Below are positions 63,249-64,000 of a stretch of DNA of 64,000 nucleotides, one piece after another. The position numbers and the translations under genes are program-made. Every line of letters begins with the position of its first letter. Positions within the stretch are counted from its first letter, which is position 1. Origin of the DNA: Nonomuraea fuscirosea (GTDB lineage: Bacteria > Actinomycetota > Actinomycetes > Streptosporangiales > Streptosporangiaceae). Below the pieces are notes generated by a model that was given only the letters and a program-made list of their open reading frames with translations, searched no databases and was not told the origin of the DNA. The DNA lies in assembly GCF_003001935.1 (NCBI RefSeq), contig NZ_PVNG01000003.1, forward strand, positions 248,001 to 312,000, in the 5' to 3' direction.

Positions 63249-64000
63249 CACACCGGCGAAGAAGGCGATGACGTCGGAGGTCAGCGCCTCGGTGGCGGTG
63301 TGGGCGGTGTAGTGGCCGTGGGCCGGGGCAGGCAGGGTCGTCCAGGAGACGATGTTCGCGTGGTCGCGCTCGGCGAAGCGGCGGATCGACCGGAAGTCGC
63401 CCTCGCCCATGGCCAGCGCGGTCGGCACCGTCGTGGGCTCCTTCGGCTGCTCGGCCCTGGCGTTCTCCCAGTACAGCCGCAGCGCCGAGCCGGCCGTGCC
63501 GGTGAACCAGTGGATGGCCGCGTTGAGCAGCACGAAGTCGTCGTCGAGGTCCTCGTCGAACAGCTGGGCCAGCCAGCCCACGAGCCCGGAGGGCGAGTCG
63601 GCGATGGCGTGCGCGAGCGTCTGCGGCTGCTGCGACTGCAGCACGTTGAAGGCGCCCTTCTCCTTCCAGAACCAGTCGAGCACGGCCAGCCCGGCCTGGT
63701 CCTCCTCGCTCAGGTCCGCGAACTCGGCGGGGTCGCCCGACGGGAACGAGAACAGCTGGGTGACGTGCACGCCGACGACGTGCTCCGCGTCGATCCTGCC
63801 CAGCTCGGGGGAGATCATCGAGCCGGCGTCGTTGCCGGCCGCGCCGTAGCGCTCGTAGCCGAGCCGCGCCATCAGCTCGGCCCACGCCCTGGCGATGCGC
63901 TGGTTGTTCCAGCCCAGCTCCCGCGTCGGCCCGGAGAAGCCGTAGCCGGGCAGCGACGGGATGACCAGGTGGAAGTGGCGGGACAGCGGCTCGACGGCGT
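63243..64000 (-). CDS. epoxide hydrolase-like alpha/beta hydrolase (partial)
   Basis: The gene enters from the right edge; 252 codons are visible and its start lies outside. The visible N-terminal portion has HLVIPSLPGYGFSGPT, the conserved epoxide-hydrolase HGxP-distal strand, and WAELMARLGYERYGAAGNDAGS where the nucleophile Asp is in GNDAGS. A cap region and the C-terminal SIRRFAERDHANIVSWTTLP with the catalytic His region follow. It is probably an EH/haloalkane dehalogenase-type alpha/beta hydrolase. Substrate not predictable. Confidence 0.82.
   Translation of the reverse strand, partial: AVEPLSRHFHLVIPSLPGYGFSGPTRELGWNNQRIARAWAELMARLGYERYGAAGNDAGSMISPELGRIDAEHVVGVHVTQLFSFPSGDPAEFADLSEEDQAGLAVLDWFWKEKGAFNVLQSQQPQTLAHAIADSPSGLVGWLAQLFDEDLDDDFVLLNAAIHWFTGTAGSALRLYWENARAEQPKEPTTVPTALAMGEGDFRSIRRFAERDHANIVSWTTLPAPAHGHYTAHTATEALTSDVIAFFAGVR

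Overview
The window is very GC-rich, with back-to-back genes that often overlap by 1 or 4 bases, GTG and TTG starts and few intergenic gaps. Protein families (ESX/type VII secretion with a mycosin, an acyl-CoA carboxylase with an epsilon subunit, a Tad/Flp pilus, a BTAD protein, a SigJ-type sigma factor) indicate an actinomycete chromosome. The overall look suggests the Streptosporangiaceae (for example Nonomuraea), but that placement is inference.

1-9.1 kb is mostly housekeeping: the end of a SigJ-type sigma factor with its flavoprotein neighbour, a phosphatase/GNAT/Nudix run, a secreted NlpC/P60 hydrolase with a small partner, a glycine-rich membrane protein, an acyl-CoA carboxylase alpha subunit and a short-chain dehydrogenase.

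9.2-33.5 kb is an ESX-like type VII secretion region. It holds WXG100-type proteins, a mycosin protease (12.1-13.3 kb) flanked by two membrane receptors with degenerate kinase domains, and a minus-strand unit running from eccC (23.6 kb) down through a second hydrolase pair, two unknown proteins and two YbaB-like proteins. Divergently it holds eccD, a third YbaB-like protein, two WXG100 proteins and large Gly/Pro-rich WXG/PPE-like proteins, then eccB and one more WXG/PPE-like pair. EccE and EccA are not seen. The likely working model is that EccB, EccC, EccD and the mycosin form the export machine. The WXG and Gly/Pro-rich proteins would be substrates, two of them carrying peptidoglycan hydrolase domains, and the pseudokinases would be envelope sensors or scaffolds.

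33.6-41 kb holds a repeat-bearing alpha/beta hydrolase, a divergent ArsR-like regulator, and a second, EssC-like FtsK/SpoIIIE ATPase of 1609 residues. 41.1-51.5 kb is a Tad/Flp pilus operon: SAF/CpaB, TadZ-like, TadA, TadB, TadC, Flp, two TadE-like proteins and a TadG-like protein. It is followed by a membrane protein joining LysM to BTAD, a lipoprotein and a secreted protein of unknown function. No prepilin peptidase is present in the window.

51.5-64 kb holds a MarR regulator, an Rpn-like nuclease, an Ogt/Ada-AlkA repair pair, a NYN-domain protein, propionyl-CoA carboxylase beta and epsilon subunits, an ABC exporter, phosphoenolpyruvate carboxylase and a truncated epoxide-hydrolase-like gene. 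Several gene 3' ends carry short tandem duplications that include the stop codon. No CRISPR array, tRNA, rRNA or insertion sequence was found.
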